Below are positions 45,510 to 57,214 of a DNA stretch of 64,000 bases, in pieces. Below the pieces are notes generated by a model. That model saw nothing but the letters and a program-made list of their open reading frames with translations, made no database searches and was not told where the DNA came from. Where the stretch lies: assembly GCF_002099425.1 (NCBI RefSeq), contig NW_018343979.1, positions 5,055,001-5,119,000 of the forward strand, written 5' to 3'. The DNA is from Phascolarctos cinereus. Its lineage: Eukaryota > Chordata > Mammalia > Diprotodontia > Phascolarctidae. Numbering within the stretch: the first letter of the stretch is position 1; each line of letters starts with the position of its first letter. Made by a program: the position numbers and the translations under genes.

Positions 45510-47190
45510 TTCTTGTAATTACTTTTTTTTTAATTTTAAAGTAAATATGAAATGAGAAAAGAAAAAAAAATACTTGCCAGGTACACAGCAGACCAAAAGA
45601 GAGGATTCAATATAAAACAATGAATTTCCATTACAAGATAACCTATGTAATAAATATTATACATTATTTTCAAAGCTGCCCTGCTTTTCTTTACTTCCTT
45701 GTTGGTTTTCTTTTGTTCTCTGATGCATACATTTTACTTTATTTTTCTCCTCCTTTCCCCATCCCCCTAAAGAAGGTTACAATGAAACATGGATATATCT
45801 GCATATATCTCTAACATACACATACACTCTCATACTCATATGTAAGACCATACTATGCTTATTTCCTTCTATCATCTGTTTCTCTGAAGGTGGATAGCAT
45901 CTTCCTTCAAAGGCCAAGTCTTTCCTTGTTGGGGTTTCTTTTTTCTCCTAAATCAACCAGTTCATTCTTTCCTACACCGCAGCAATAGTCAACCAAATCA
46001 CATTCTATCTGAGAGATTGTCTGTGAAAGTTTTCCCCCCATTTTCTGTATTCCTTCTATTCTTTGATAGATAGGTATTGTTTATGTAAGAAAATTTTAAT
46101 TTAAAATAATTGAAATGATTATTTTTACATTTCAACAATGTTCTCGCCTTATAATATAGTTTAAGGTCTGATACTGCTGAATCTGCTTCCTTTATATTTT
46201 TCCCCCTGCTTCCTTTGAAGTTCCTGACCTTTTATTCTTCCAAATTGACTTTTTCATTATTTTTTCTCAGTAAGATAATTTTTAGTAATTTAATTGGGAT
46301 GACATTGAATAGATGGATTAGTTAGTAAAATTGTCATTTTTAAAATTATATTGACTTTACCTTCCCATGAACAATAAATATTACTTCAATTATTTAGATC
46401 TGAGTTTATTTGTGTTTTATGTTTATGTTCATATAGTTCTTGTGTCTGTGTTGTCAGCCATATGCTCAGGTATTTTATACTGCCTAGGTATTTTAAATGG
46501 TCCAAAACAATTTTGAATAATATTTCTGGCATTTAGTATAATTTCTCCATTTTTCACTTTTGATTAAATCTATTTTAACTTTAACTTTGTCTGAGATGAA
46601 GTTAAAGGTCTGAGATCACTATCTCTGTTTTGTTGTGTTTTGTTTCTTACAAATGAAATTCTACTTCTGCCCTTTATTTTATCTTTTCACAAATCTGTCA
46701 TTTTTATGTTTCCTAAAAGCGACATGTTGTTGAATTCAATTTTTAATTTGCTATCCATTTCCATTTTATCAGTAAATTTGTCTCATTCACATTTTAAGCT
46801 ACAATTACCTGTTGTATATTTTCCTCCTTCCCCTCACTATCCTTCTCACACTATTTACCCTATCCCCCCTCACTCTTCTGTTCTACTTCTTCCTACTACC
46901 TTGCCCTCCTTTTCCTTAACCTACTCACCCCTTTAAGAGTCCCTCCCTCATCCTATTCCCCCATTCTATCCCATTGCCCTCTTATTTATTTCTGAATTTA
47001 GAAGATTTTTATGCCCTTCTAGATATATACGCTGTTGCTTTTTAACCCATTCCCAATGAGAGTAAGATTCCAGCACTACCCGCCCTGTGCCCCACTTTCT
47101 TTTTCTGTATTTGTATAATTACTGCTTTTTATCTCTCCCTACACAGTTTTATTTTTTGTTTTTTTTAGAATCACCCCATTATACTCAGCT
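45510..47190 (-). mobile_element. Older L1 LINE (ORF2 part and 3' UTR), antisense
   Basis: The 3' UTR-like part (45510-46010) has 'gaaggtggatagcatcttcc' and 'accatactatgcttatttcc'. Antisense ORF2 follows: 'ataatatagtttaaggtctg', 'aattgggatgacattgaata', 'accttcccatgaacaataaa', 'caggtattttatactgccta', 'gtctgagatgaagttaaagg' and 'catttccattttatcagtaa'. These match the mammalian L1 antisense ORF2 order. It is 5' truncated near 47190, old, and has no long frame. No secure target-site duplication. Confidence 0.75.
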
Positions 47191-47226
47191 CAGCCTGTGC
47201 TTGCTTCAAGTGTCAGGTTTTAATGG

Positions 47227-47455
47227 AAGCTAGGGCAGCTAGGTGGCATAGTGGATGGAGCACAGGGCTTGGAATCAGGAAGACTCATCTTCATGAGCTC
47301 AAATCTGGCCTTGGACACTTACTAGCTGTGTGTCCCTGGGCAAGTCACTTAGCCCTGTTTGCCTCAGTTTCCTTATCTGTAAAATGATCTGGAGAAGGAA
47401 ATGGCAAATCACTCCAATATCTTTACCAAGACAATCCCAAAGAAAGATAATGGCT
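47227..47455 (+). mobile_element. RTE-tailed SINE, 3' end incomplete
   Basis: 'gggcagctaggtggcatagt', 'ggaatcaggaagactcatct', 'ctagctgtgtgtccctgggc', 'ggagaaggaaatggcaaatc' and 'accaagacaatcccaaagaa'. The last tail segment is missing. Confidence 0.85.
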
Positions 47456-49030
47456 CCCGCTGTGTTTGGCCAATAAAAGGCTCCCAACCATGTTAGTATA
47501 TTGGGAACAACTGCACAGTGTCCACAAGTGCTCCATAGACATTTAAGGCAATTAAACAACATCACAGTTCTGCAGGAATTAGGCTTCCTGAATTTCCCAT
47601 GAGAATAGGTTGTATCAGCCAAGCAGACTAATGGAATCTATGCATGCAGGAGATAACATTAACAAGGTCTGGGGGCCTCAGTTTCTATATGGAACCCAAG
47701 AACATGGATGCGCTCTTTCAATTAAGATCTTATTATTTGAATAAGAGATATTTATAATAAAACCTTATATTTTCATAAAATGCTGCATTTCTATATAATA
47801 ACTATTTAATCCAGTGGGCCCACTGATTTTAACTAAACCCTATAAAGTTCAAGAATGTATCCATTTGTTTAAGATAAGTTTTTTTTTAATGTTAATTGTT
47901 TATGGAGCTCTGGTCAGATTTAAAATAAAAACCAGATTTTCCATTTCATAGGGAAGATAGAAATAATGCTGGGTTACTCCTGCTGGGTTATGTCTCCTTA
48001 CTTCTTCCCTCTTCCTTGGTGCAGACCAAAGATTATTTATTTTTTCGAATCACAAGGCATAAAGGATCTTTTCCAGGAGGTTCAATTTCTGATTACCTTA
48101 ATGTATATATTCTTGATTTCTTAGAGAACCCTAGTATTTTCTTGATGTTTTATTTCTGCTTGGCTTATTTTAATGACCCAAGACCATATTTCCAAGGATA
48201 CATACTTGTTTATTCTCATAGAGTCTGCTGACAATTTTTTTCTAGATTTTCTTTAATTGGTGGATATTTATAAATCTATATTTTCATCCTTTGATCAGTT
48301 GTATGCATTACCGAACTTTGTTAAGAGAAAAAAATAAGTACTATGAATTAAAAGGAATAAAGGGGAGCTACCAATAGCCTTAACATTTCAATTGCCCCAT
48401 TTCTTTGTTCAACCTCAGGCTCAGGACAGGAAATCACTAGAGATTTGAGGATAAGTGACCGAGTGGAGACTATGTTGAAGAATAAAACTTTTAATGATTT
48501 ACAACAGCTGTGAAAATAGTCACTGCCTTATTAGCCTAGGCCCTAAAATGACCTAGAGTAGTCTGTGGGGAATGAATCTAAAAGCTTAAAATAATGGAAC
48601 ATTATATACTACAGTAAACTATACCACACTTGAGTTTTACCTGACTTTTCCTTATATTACTGTTGTGTGATACTACATGGTACTATGTCTTTCTGGGAAA
48701 TCTTGGAATACTCCTTTACCAAATGGTATTATACTATATATGCTTATTTTTCTTTTCTCTATCTCATCAGAATATAAGTCCCAGTGGTCCCTACCTTTAT
48801 TCTTTTAAGATGGGGAATGATAATTGAGAGGAAAATGATAAATTGGATGGACCAAATAAGTGTTTTCTATGCCTAATGATTTTTGGAAAATCTATTTTTT
48901 AAGAATTCATGGTAATTGTGGCATTAAATATAAATCATATTAATGTTACTTTGATATAATAAACTTGTCTAATATGCCTCTTTGAAGACAATATGGATAA
49001 TGAAGCATGTTTATTGTAACACATCTATAA
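47456..49030. other. Mainly unique intronic tract
   Basis: No exon or repeat family recognised in about 1.6 kb. A weak L2-like 3' piece may lie at 48760-48810. Confidence 0.4.
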
Positions 49031-49034
49031 GATC

Positions 49035-49195
49035 ATGGCATAGTGGAGAGAGCACTAAATTTATGGTTAGAAAGTCTAACTTTTGTAATTTTAGGCAAAT
49101 CAATCTAAAATATGTTGGGGGGGGGTTGCCTCTAAAATAAACATTTTGAACTAAGGTCTTTTAAAGTTTCCTTATATCTCTAAAATCTTTTGAAA
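49035..49195 (+). mobile_element. CORE-SINE with internal loss
   Basis: 'catggcatagtggagagagc', 'actaaatttatggttagaaa' and the tail 'actaaggtcttttaaagttt' remain, with much of the core missing. A g run lies at 49118-49126. Confidence 0.5.
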
Positions 49196-49309
49196 TGAGA
49201 GCTTCATAAAAACTGAAATTAATTTACATATTCTATTTATTGCAATGTGTCCTTAGTTTTCTGGAATATTGTAGTAAAAGGGAAAATGATTGCTCAGAAA
49301 ATTATAAAA

Positions 49310-49778
49310 ATAACAACAATAACAGTATTTATATAGTGCTTTAAAGTTTGCAAAGCATTTTACAAATGCTATTTCATTTTATTCTAATAGCAACTCAGAG
49401 TTGTTGTTTAGTCATTTTTAAGTCATGTCCAACTTTTTATGACCCCATTTGGGATTTTCTTGGCAAAGAGGCTAAAGTGGTTTTTCATTTCCTTTACCAA
49501 CTCATTTTACACATGAGGAACTGAGGCACACAGGGACCAATGACTTGCCTAGGGTCACACAGCTAGTAAGTGTCTAAGGCCACATTTTTAACTCAGGACC
49601 ACCTTAGGAGAGAGGTACTATTATCTTCCCCATTTTACATATGAGGAAACTGAAGTTCGAAGAAGTTAAAGTAACATGTCTAGGGTGAAATAGTTAGTAT
49701 CTGAGGCTGCATTTGAACACAAGCTTTCCTGACTCCAAACCCAGGCCTTTATCCAGTCTGCCATCTAACTGACTCGAG
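49310..49778 (-). mobile_element. MIR SINE, antisense, split by a SINE
   Basis: The left part (49310-49399) has 'tatttatatagtgctttaaa' and 'gtttgcaaagcattttacaa'. The right part (about 49607-49778) has 'gaggtactattatcttcccc', 'attttacatatgaggaaact' and 'gactccaaacccaggccttt'. Together they make one antisense MIR. Confidence 0.75.
49400..49605 (-). mobile_element. RTE-tailed SINE inside MIR
   Basis: 'ttgttgtttagtcattttta', 'catgtccaactttttatgac', 'tttaccaactcattttacac' and 'agggtcacacagctagtaag'. The head is missing beyond 'aactcagga'. A short aactcag word flanks both sides, a weak duplication. Confidence 0.82.
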
Positions 49779-49874
49779 GCTCCATAAAACGTGTATCTAA
49801 TTAAGAGTTTTGAATAGATAGTGATCCCAGTGGTCTCTCTTTTCATTGTTTTTCCTCTAAGCAGAGTGTTGTTG

Positions 49875-49879
<5 letters not shown>

Positions 49880-49924
<45 letters not shown>
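49880..49924. repeat. (GT)n microsatellite
   Basis: A pure gt run of about 46 bp. Confidence 0.95.
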
Positions 49925-49928
<4 letters not shown>

Positions 49929-49999
49929 GGGGGAGGGTGCTGTAGGGTAGCTTTAATAGATTGCCTGAGAATTTAGATTACATGACTCTAAAATATTCT

Positions 50000-51115
50000 C
50001 CAACTCTAAATTCTATTTATTTGCATTTAACACGTTTTTATGAAGTTCCTACTGTAGACAGATTTGTGCTAAACTTGAGGGAAGGAGAGTCTAGCTAAGA
50101 TTCACTCCCTGTTCTTATGTAGCTTGCATTCTGATAATATAAAACATACATGTGTCATTTTGTACGTACTCTGTATCTGCATTGAACACCTGTAATGTTG
50201 TGCAGAAAACAGGAAGCCAGTGAAGGGTCTATGTATTTGAATGGTTAGTATGGTAGAATTGTTAAAGATAGCTTAGAGGGGAGAGAAAGTGGAAGCAGGA
50301 TGCCCTCTTAATATGCTAGTTCAATAGTTCAAACAAATGTTAATAAGGACCTATAATTAGATGATACCAATGGGAAATAGAGAGGAGGAATACAAGTAGA
50401 ATCACAGAAGTAAAATCAACAGGACTTGGGAAAAGATTAGATATTAGAAGAAGAAGAAGAGGGAATAGGCAAAGATAACCCCAAGATTTCAGACATGAGA
50501 GGATGCATGAATGGGTGATGCCAAAACCTGCGATAATGACATCAAGATAAGCAAATTTAAAGATTAAGATTGGTGTTAGATACTTTGAATGTTGCATCAG
50601 TGGTGATATCAAGGCTGTTGTATCCTGTGGGAGAGGAGTTCATAACTTTTTCTTTTTTTATGTTAAGGACCCTCTTTTGGAATCTTGTGAAGATTACGGA
50701 ACCCTTTTTAGAATGTTTTTAAATAATTGATGCAAATCCTTTTGCCAATTTTAATGACAGGATCATGTAAATGAAGTATTTTTTTCAATCTAGGTTCATG
50801 GATTCTTTGAAATCTATCCACAGAATCCATTGGAGATCTATGGACCCCAAGTTAGGTACCCTTCCTGAAGGCAACTGTAGCTTGTAGGTCTGGAGCTTGG
50901 CAAAATTTGGATAGTATTGTATGAGAAATCAGAGCTAGATTTATGAATCATATACATAGATAAGATTTGAGTATATAAGATTTCCAAGATGGAGAGAATA
51001 GATGAAGGTAAGATAGAATTCTCTATTTGAATGAAAGGCCAATGATTTGTGAAGGTGAGGCAAAAAGACAGCCTTTTCTTTTTTCTCCAAATATCATAAA
51101 CAGTAAATAACAACC
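50000..51115 (-). mobile_element. L2 LINE, antisense, interrupted
   Basis: The terminus part is 50020-50130 ('tatgaagttcctactgtaga', 'agcttgcattctgataatat'). ORF2 pieces follow at 50200-50612 ('caggaagccagtgaagggtc', 'cccaagatttcagacatgag'). After a 235-bp insert, 50876-51115 continues ('cttgtaggtctggagcttgg', 'tccaagatggagagaataga'). The order is collinear with antisense L2. Confidence 0.65.
50633..50867 (+). mobile_element. Short hAT-like DNA transposon candidate (family A), inside L2
   Basis: 'gaggagttcataactttttc', 'gttaaggaccctcttttgga', 'agaatgtttttaaataattg' and 'gatctatggaccccaagtta' are collinear with the copies near 25.4 and 30.5 kb. L2 sequence resumes directly after it. The ends are inexact inverted repeats. 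Confidence 0.5.
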
Positions 51116-51479
51116 CTTAGCAAATCTGACTGTACTCTGGTTAAGATTTATATTATTGTATTGTTATTGTTATGTTGTTAGATAACAGAAATGCCATTTT
51201 CTTAAGCTTTTCATTTGGTAAAGTGTTCTCATGACATTTTTTTATTATGTCGTATGGTTGGGTCAGTGATGGCATAAAGGCTGAATACTGAAGTGGAATG
51301 AATGTGCACTGTATTTGGATACAAAGGGACAATCAGTGAAGGCTTGGTATACCGACTAGATTGTAGGAGATGATGCTAATGGACAAGAGTCAGGAAGATG
51401 AACTTTCTCTTCTAAACAGAATGATATTTATACCAGAAAAGATAGGAAAACACTATTAGCAGAGAATAAAAACTCAAGA

Positions 51480-51770
51480 AAGAGTCAAGATAAATTGAGA
51501 GCATCTGTAATAGTTGCCCTCAATTGATTCAAGTCAACTGACCTAAATTAACAGCATCCTGGGATGCTTGGAAGAAGAAATGCAATTGGGAAACCACTTT
51601 TAATAAAATCATATGAGTAGAAAAAGGGTAAATGCTATAAATATCTTCAAAAAATGAAGAAGCTAGAGTCTGTAAACCATGGGCTGGTGAGCTTGATTTA
51701 TTTTATTAACAAATTTCTAAGACATGCCTTATAAAGTAACAATTAATTAATCAGTTTCAATTGGAACAGT
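51480..51770 (+). mobile_element. CR1/L3-type LINE fragment
   Basis: 'aatatcttcaaaaaatgaag', 'tctgtaaaccatgggctggt', 'gagcttgatttattttatta' and 'acaaatttctaagacatgcc' resemble the reverse-transcriptase start of CR1/L3. It is decayed. Confidence 0.45.
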
Positions 51771-51804
51771 AGTCTCTAATATAGTAGCCTGCATTGTTCA
51801 ATAG

Positions 51805-51905
51805 TAAGCCCATTGAGAAAAGGGACAGTAAATTTATTTTTGTACCCCTAGCACCTAGATTACTACCTGTTGCATTATAGGTGCTTAATAAATGTTGAAT
51901 TTTGA
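51805..51905 (+). mobile_element. L2 LINE 3' end
   Basis: 'gtaagcccattgagaaaagg', 'gacagtaaatttatttttgt', 'acccctagcacctagattac' and 'gtgcttaataaatgttgaat' are clear. Confidence 0.75.
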
Positions 51906-52257
51906 ATAATGTCAAAATGACTTGGCAAACCCATATAAGGTATATTTTTTTTCAAATTTACAAATTGCCCAAGGCTGAAGGAATAGCTAAATATATTGCA
52001 ACTGAAAATCCAACAAGATTTAAGGAACTTGTCCCAACAGCAGCAGTACCTGAGAGAACATTGCTGTGCTTACTGCCATTAGATATTGTTTGTAATTTAA
52101 TATGTAAAATCCTAGACAAAAATGTCTAATTTGATGACTCATGGCAAGGAAGTAAAACTAGGTTCTCAAAGGCTCTGTCGGCAGAGACTTTTTACAAAGA
52201 GTTTGTGCAGATGGTATCTACTGTTTGAGGACCAGATAATTTAGTACAGAGAGGCTA
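51906..52257. other. Intronic sequence, no feature recognised
   Basis: A 75-codon frame at 51902-52129 (+) has no recognisable domain; it overlaps the L2 end. Confidence 0.35.
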
Positions 52258-52526
52258 ATAATTATAAAAATAATAACCACTACCACCAGTACCACAACAA
52301 TAGTGATTACATAGCACTTTAATGTTTTCAAAGTGTTTTATAGATATTAATTTTTTTCCTCACAACAACCTGGGAGGTAGGTTTGTTATTATTCCATTTT
52401 ATAGATGAGGAAACTGAAGCAGAAAAAGGTTAAGTCACTTTCTCAGGGTCACACAGCTAGTAAGTATCTAAGTTTGGATTTGAATTCAGATATCCCAGAC
52501 TCAAACACTTTATCGCTGTGCCACCT
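52258..52526 (-). mobile_element. Near full-length MIR SINE, antisense
   Basis: 'tgattacatagcactttaat', 'cctcacaacaacctgggagg', 'atagatgaggaaactgaagc', 'gggtcacacagctagtaagt' and 'actttatcgctgtgccacct' are in order. Confidence 0.87.
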
Positions 52527-52576
52527 GATAACGTAGGTATATTACCAATATGATAACCTAGGTATATTACCAGTAG
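52527..52576. repeat. 25-bp tandem duplication
   Basis: Two adjacent units (52527-52551 and 52552-52576) agree at 22 of 25 positions and share the core taggtatattacca. It abuts the end of the MIR. Confidence 0.85.
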
Positions 52577-52653
52577 GCCAGAAGGCAATAAATTCTTTGC
52601 TCATGAAATCTCCTCTAGTTGTAGAACCTATAGCTACTTTGAAAGTACAGCTT

Positions 52654-52789
52654 AGGGGCAGGTAGGTGTTGCAATACATAGAGCTCTGGCCTTGGAGTCA
52701 GGAGAACCTAAGTTCAAATTTGGTTTCAGACACATAACATTTATTAGCTGTGTGACCCTGGGCAAGTCACTTAACCCCATTGCCTAACA

Positions 52790-52790
<1 letters not shown>
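52654..52790 (+). mobile_element. WSINE1-like SINE
   Basis: 'ggggcaggtaggtgttgcaa', 'cttggagtcaggagaaccta', 'ttagctgtgtgaccctgggc' and the typical end 'aaccccattgcctaacaaag'. Its A-rich tail has become the (gaaa)n tract. Weak flanking similarity (acagctta and atagctca) may be the duplication. Confidence 0.85.
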
Positions 52791-52841
<51 letters not shown>

Positions 52842-52862
52842 AAAAGAAAAAGAAAGAAAGAA
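52788..52862. repeat. (GAAA)n microsatellite
   Basis: About 75 bp of gaaa units grown on the SINE tail. Polypurine. Frames over it encode Lys-Glu repeats. Confidence 0.95.
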
Positions 52863-52903
52863 TAGCTCAGGCACTAAATTAGGCCATTTCTGGTCCCTTA
52901 CCT

Positions 52904-52929
52904 CAGTGGTTCCTGACATTTTGTGTGTA

Positions 52930-52961
<32 letters not shown>

Positions 52962-53832
52962 TATACCTTTAAACAACAAAAACTGTGTTGTGAACCCCAA
53001 TGGCAATTCTATATGGTACTTAAGATATTCCTTTAGGCTTATTCATTATTATTCACGAAGTGCTTACAATAACAACAGTGATAATTTTACCTCAAAAAGC
53101 TCCAAATTAACATTTACATTAAATACTTATAATTATAAAATATAAAATTTTATTCCATCTATAATTATGAAAACCCTAAAATGAAATTACAAAACTATAA
53201 TTATAAAATAATTATGAATATTTTATGTAGGACATTCTGAAGGAATTAAAAGAAGTTTCTTAAGTGGATGGTAAGTTTAAATTGGAAAACAGTCATTGCT
53301 ACAATGAAAGGCAGTGTAAAATTTGTTTCTACAGAACACTTGTGATAGTCCATGATGATTTCAAGATGTCTCGCCATCTTGACCACAAAATTTCATGAGT
53401 TCCAGTTACAGATTAACAGAAGGGGTTTACATTTACCAGAATACAAATGAGGAATGTGCATGTATCTGATCATTCTTTGATATTTAGTTTGCACTGAAAT
53501 GTTAAACCTTGTGGCAGTTTGGAAATAATTTGAAGGCAGATTGAGAAATCAAAAGGACATCTTGAGCCTAGTTAGAAGTGGTTGGAGTTTGATGTAATAC
53601 CCAAACACCTAAATGATTGTGTGTATAACCATGATGATTTTGAATCACTACAAAAACACATCTATACAGGTTCAAACATTTACATGCTTGTCACTAAAGA
53701 AAATATATTTGTATCATAATTGGACAATTATTTATTGTTCAAGGTATCATTGAAGAATTTTTATCATTAACCACTTCTACTGTCATCATGAGCAACTCAG
53801 GGAGTTTGAACACTGTTAAATGGAAACCATTG
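52904..53832. mobile_element. hAT-like DNA transposon candidate, about 930 bp
   Basis: The left end cagtggttcctgac and the reverse of the right end (caatggtttccatt) form imperfect inverted repeats of the common hAT type. Eight-base flanks ccttacct (52896-52903) and ccctagat (53833-53840) agree at 5 of 8. A gt microsatellite lies at 52921-52962. Inside there is no transposase frame, so it would be non-autonomous or eroded. Confidence 0.35.
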
Positions 53833-53954
53833 CCCTAGATATCAATGCTCTCTCACTCTTAATACTTTGTTATTTGTGTGTGTATATTTTATATCACATT
53901 TTGTTTATAAATATACATACTGATTCCCCCCCAAACTGCAGCATAACATAAACT

Positions 53955-54058
53955 ACTCAATGTTAAGGATGGTTTCATTTTTTTCTCTGTATCCCCAGCA
54001 CCTACACATTGCTCTTCACTTAGTAGTATCTTTATAAATGTCTATTGAATTAAACTGA
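53955..54058 (+). mobile_element. L2 LINE 3' end
   Basis: 'ctctgtatccccagcaccta' and 'aaatgtctattgaattaaac' mark the L2 terminus. Confidence 0.7.
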
Positions 54059-54301
54059 GTATAACAAAATACACAAAGGACTTGAATAAATAAAATTATA
54101 AAATACTCTTTCCTGAAACAATAAAGGAATATCTAAATAATTGGTGGAATGTTCAGTGTTTATGATTGGGAATGACAATGTAATGATGATAAAACACAAA
54201 TCTATAGATTTATTGGTATGCTAAACAAATTCTAAATTTTATACCATCAGGCAAAAGAAAATCTCAAAATTCATAGGTAGGAGCAAAAGTCAAGAGTTTT
54301 A

Positions 54302-54582
54302 AAGGATAGGTGAAAAAATAGTTAATAGAATGCCAGGCTTAGAGTCAGGAAGACATGAGTTTACATCTGACCTCAGACACTTATCAGCTGTGAGACCCTG
54401 GAGGAAGTCACTTAACTTCTGTTTGTCTAAATTTCCTCTTATGTAAAATGTGGGTAATAATAGTATCTACCACCCAAGGTTGTTGTGAGGATCAAATGAA
54501 AAACACAATTGTAAAGCACTTAGCAATGTCTCTGGCACTAAGTAAATTCTATATAAATGTTAGATATTGTTATTATTCATAA
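54302..54582 (+). mobile_element. Near full-length MIR SINE
   Basis: 'ggcttagagtcaggaagaca', 'ttatcagctgtgagaccctg', 'gttgttgtgaggatcaaatg', 'gcaatgtctctggcactaag' and 'aatgttagatattgttatta' are in order. Confidence 0.85.
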
Positions 54583-54836
54583 TTGTAGTCATAATTGTAA
54601 TGAATGGGGATAGCCTTAGGAGTTTTCAAATGATATTAATGAAACAATAGTTTTCAAAGCTGTTATTTACTGCACAACAAATATAAAAGTAGAACCATAA
54701 AATAAACTAGGGAAATACACTGTTGGTACAGGGATTCAGTTCACTAACACTTCCGGTAGAAAATAGGTTCATATCAGTGTCTCATGTCATGTTACATAAT
54801 AAGTCCAAACATATAAACAATCCACATATAAAAAAA

Positions 54837-54837
<1 letters not shown>

Positions 54838-54888
<51 letters not shown>
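54838..54888. repeat. (CA)n microsatellite
   Basis: A pure ca run of about 50 bp. Confidence 0.97.
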
Positions 54889-54889
<1 letters not shown>

Positions 54890-55064
54890 GAATGGAAGAT
54901 GTAAACTAGTAAAAGTGGTTTGACTAATTCAGCCTTAGCCCTGAGCATGCATGTTTGCTGAGATGATCTTGACTCAAAGACTAGACATTTCTTCCCCTTA
55001 CACCCTGCCTCTTTTATTCTGTGACACAGTCAGGCTGGAAATTCCTAGATCTCTGTCCCTCATT

Positions 55065-56715
55065 CATCATTCTTTTTTTTTTTAACTCTGGAATTTGGCT
55101 ACAATATTCCTGGGAGTTTTCCTTTGGGGATCTCTTTCAGGAGGAGATTTGTGGATTCTTTCAATTTCTATTTTGCCCTCTGGTTCTAAAATATCAGGGC
55201 AGTTCTCTTTGATAATTTCTTGAAAGATGATGTCTAGGCTCTTTTTTTGATCATGGCTTTCAGGTAGTCCAATAATTTTTAAATTCTCTCGCCTGGATCT
55301 ATTTTCTAGGTCAGTTGTGTTTCCAATGAGATATTTCACATTGTCTTCTATTTTTTCATTCTTTTGGATTTGTTTTATAGTGTCTTGATTTCTCATAAAG
55401 TCACTAGCTTCCAATTGCTCTATTCTAATTTTTAAGGAAGTATTTTCTTCAGTCATCTTTTGGACTTCCTTTTCCATTTGGCCAATTTTTCTTTTTAGGG
55501 CATTCTTCTCCTCATTGGCTTTTTGGACCTCTTTTGCCATTTGGGTTAGGCTATTTTTTCAGATGTTATTTTCTTCAGTATTTTTTGGGGTCTCCTTTAG
55601 TAAGCTGTTGACTTGTTTTTCATGATTTTCTTGCATCACTGTCATTTCTCTTCCCAGTTTTTCCTCTACTTCCTTACTTGCTTCTCAAAATCCCTTTTGA
55701 GCTCTTCCAAGGCCTGGGACTGATTCTTATTTTTCTTGGAGGCTTTGGATGTAGGAGCTTTGACTTTGTTGTCTTCTTCTGGTTGCATGTTTTGATCTTC
55801 TTTGTCACCAAAGTAAGATAATATAGTCTGACTCTGTTTGTGCTGCTTGCTCATGATCCCGGCTAATTACTTGAGTTTTAAACTCTTTGTTAAGGTACCC
55901 AGTGTGGAGAATATACTGTCCCAAGCTTCGGGGGGTTATGCAGCTGTTTTCAGAGATACTTGTAGGGACCTGTAAATTTTCGGCTATTCCAAGGTGTTAT
56001 GATAAGGAGCAAGGTGTTTACTCTTTTCCTGGCCTATGCTGTGGTCTGTTAGTGACCCACAAGTACTCCTTTCTGTCCTATAACTGAGGAAGGTTTCCTC
56101 TCCACAGACACTGCAAGCTCCACCATTCCAGCATTCCTTCTTGCCCCAGGACCGCCACCTAGAACTGTGACCCAGATCCAAGCACAGGAAAGCAAGGGAT
56201 TCCTGCCTCAGCACTGGCAAAGAGATCCCTGCAATCCCCCTCTTATCAGCTGCTCAATTTCCCCTCAGTCTGTGGGCTGGAAGCTCAGGAGGCAACTGCT
56301 CCACCAGGGCCACACTCTTGGGGAACTGGAGCTGAGACCCTGCGTTCTTTTCTCAGCACCGCAGAAATAGACTTTTCCCACTGACCTTCTAAGTTGTCTT
56401 TGGCATTCATGGGTTGAGAGGTCTGGAAGCCACCACAGCTGCCCGTGATTCAGTCCTCTGAAGCCTGCTCCAGGTTCACTGAGGCCTGCGTGCCCATGCC
56501 ACACTGTGCTCTGCTGTCAGCCCAGCACAATATACCTTTCTGATCAACCATCCAGGTTGATCAGAATTTGTTTCACTCTGTCTTTTTGTGGATTCTGCTA
56601 CTTTAGAATTTGTTTAGAGTCATTTTTTACAGGTATTTGGAAGGGTTTGGGGGAGAGCTCAAGCAAGTTACTGCTTTCACTCCACCATCATGGCTCCACC
56701 CTTCCATCATTCTTT
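55065..56715 (-). mobile_element. L1 with 5' UTR and partial ORF1 only, with poly-A and duplication
   Basis: Antisense L1 whose 5' end is at about 56704 (sense start gaagggtggagccatgatgg). The 5' UTR runs to 55855, and ORF1 starts at 55854 with MSKQHKQSQTILSYFGD. A frame change follows the first 62 codons. The coiled-coil part then continues (KRKIGQMEKEVQKMTEE), followed by the RRM-like region (LENRSRRENLKIIGLPES, ERIHKSPPERDP) to NIVAKFQS near 55084. There it ends in an A tail (t run 55073-55083 on this strand). The exact 11-bp duplication catcattcttt at 55065-55075 and 56705-56715 flanks it. The end of ORF1, all ORF2 and the normal 3' UTR are absent, although the element closes with poly-A like a complete insertion. 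Confidence 0.92.
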
Positions 56716-57214
56716 ATTAGGCAATTCAGAGTGCACCCTCATTTCAATTGCCCACAATATCCCAATGTCTCATCTCAGTGGAGTAGTCTCCTATTTGGAC
56801 CATATCAGTTGTTTGTCTAAAAACTCCACATAGATTTGATCCCTGAATGACCTTTGGACCTTCAATCAGAGTATACATTCTACTGTGTGTTTGATCCACC
56901 AGATGTAAACTAACTCTGGAATTGTGGGGCAATGGAGAGTATTGCATGCCTGTAATATTCCCTAGTGGCATCTGAGTTCCTATAACCTGTCTTACAGTGT
57001 TGTTTTCCAGGAACACCCCCACACACGTACACACCTCTTTTGCATTAAAGATTATTTCAATGACTGATTATAGGCAAAGAATTCACAACCAGGCCTGGGA
57101 TAAAGGAAATCATAAAATATACGACTAGAAAAATTTGATTACTGAACAATGAGTACATTTGCCTGAGCAAAATAAATGTAATGGCGTATCATAGATATTT
57201 AATAAATGTGAATT
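56716..57214. other. Intronic sequence, no family recognised
   Basis: It is the right-hand flank of the L1 target site. An L2-like terminus may lie at 57165-57212 ('atatttaataaatgtgaatt'). Confidence 0.35.

Noticed and set aside
47456-47720. Possible LTR of an endogenous retrovirus
   Set aside because: No matching second LTR, no primer-binding site and no retroviral sequence nearby.
52767-53145. Lys-Glu and Phe-Leu-Ser repeat frames
   Set aside because: They derive from the gaaa and gt microsatellites.
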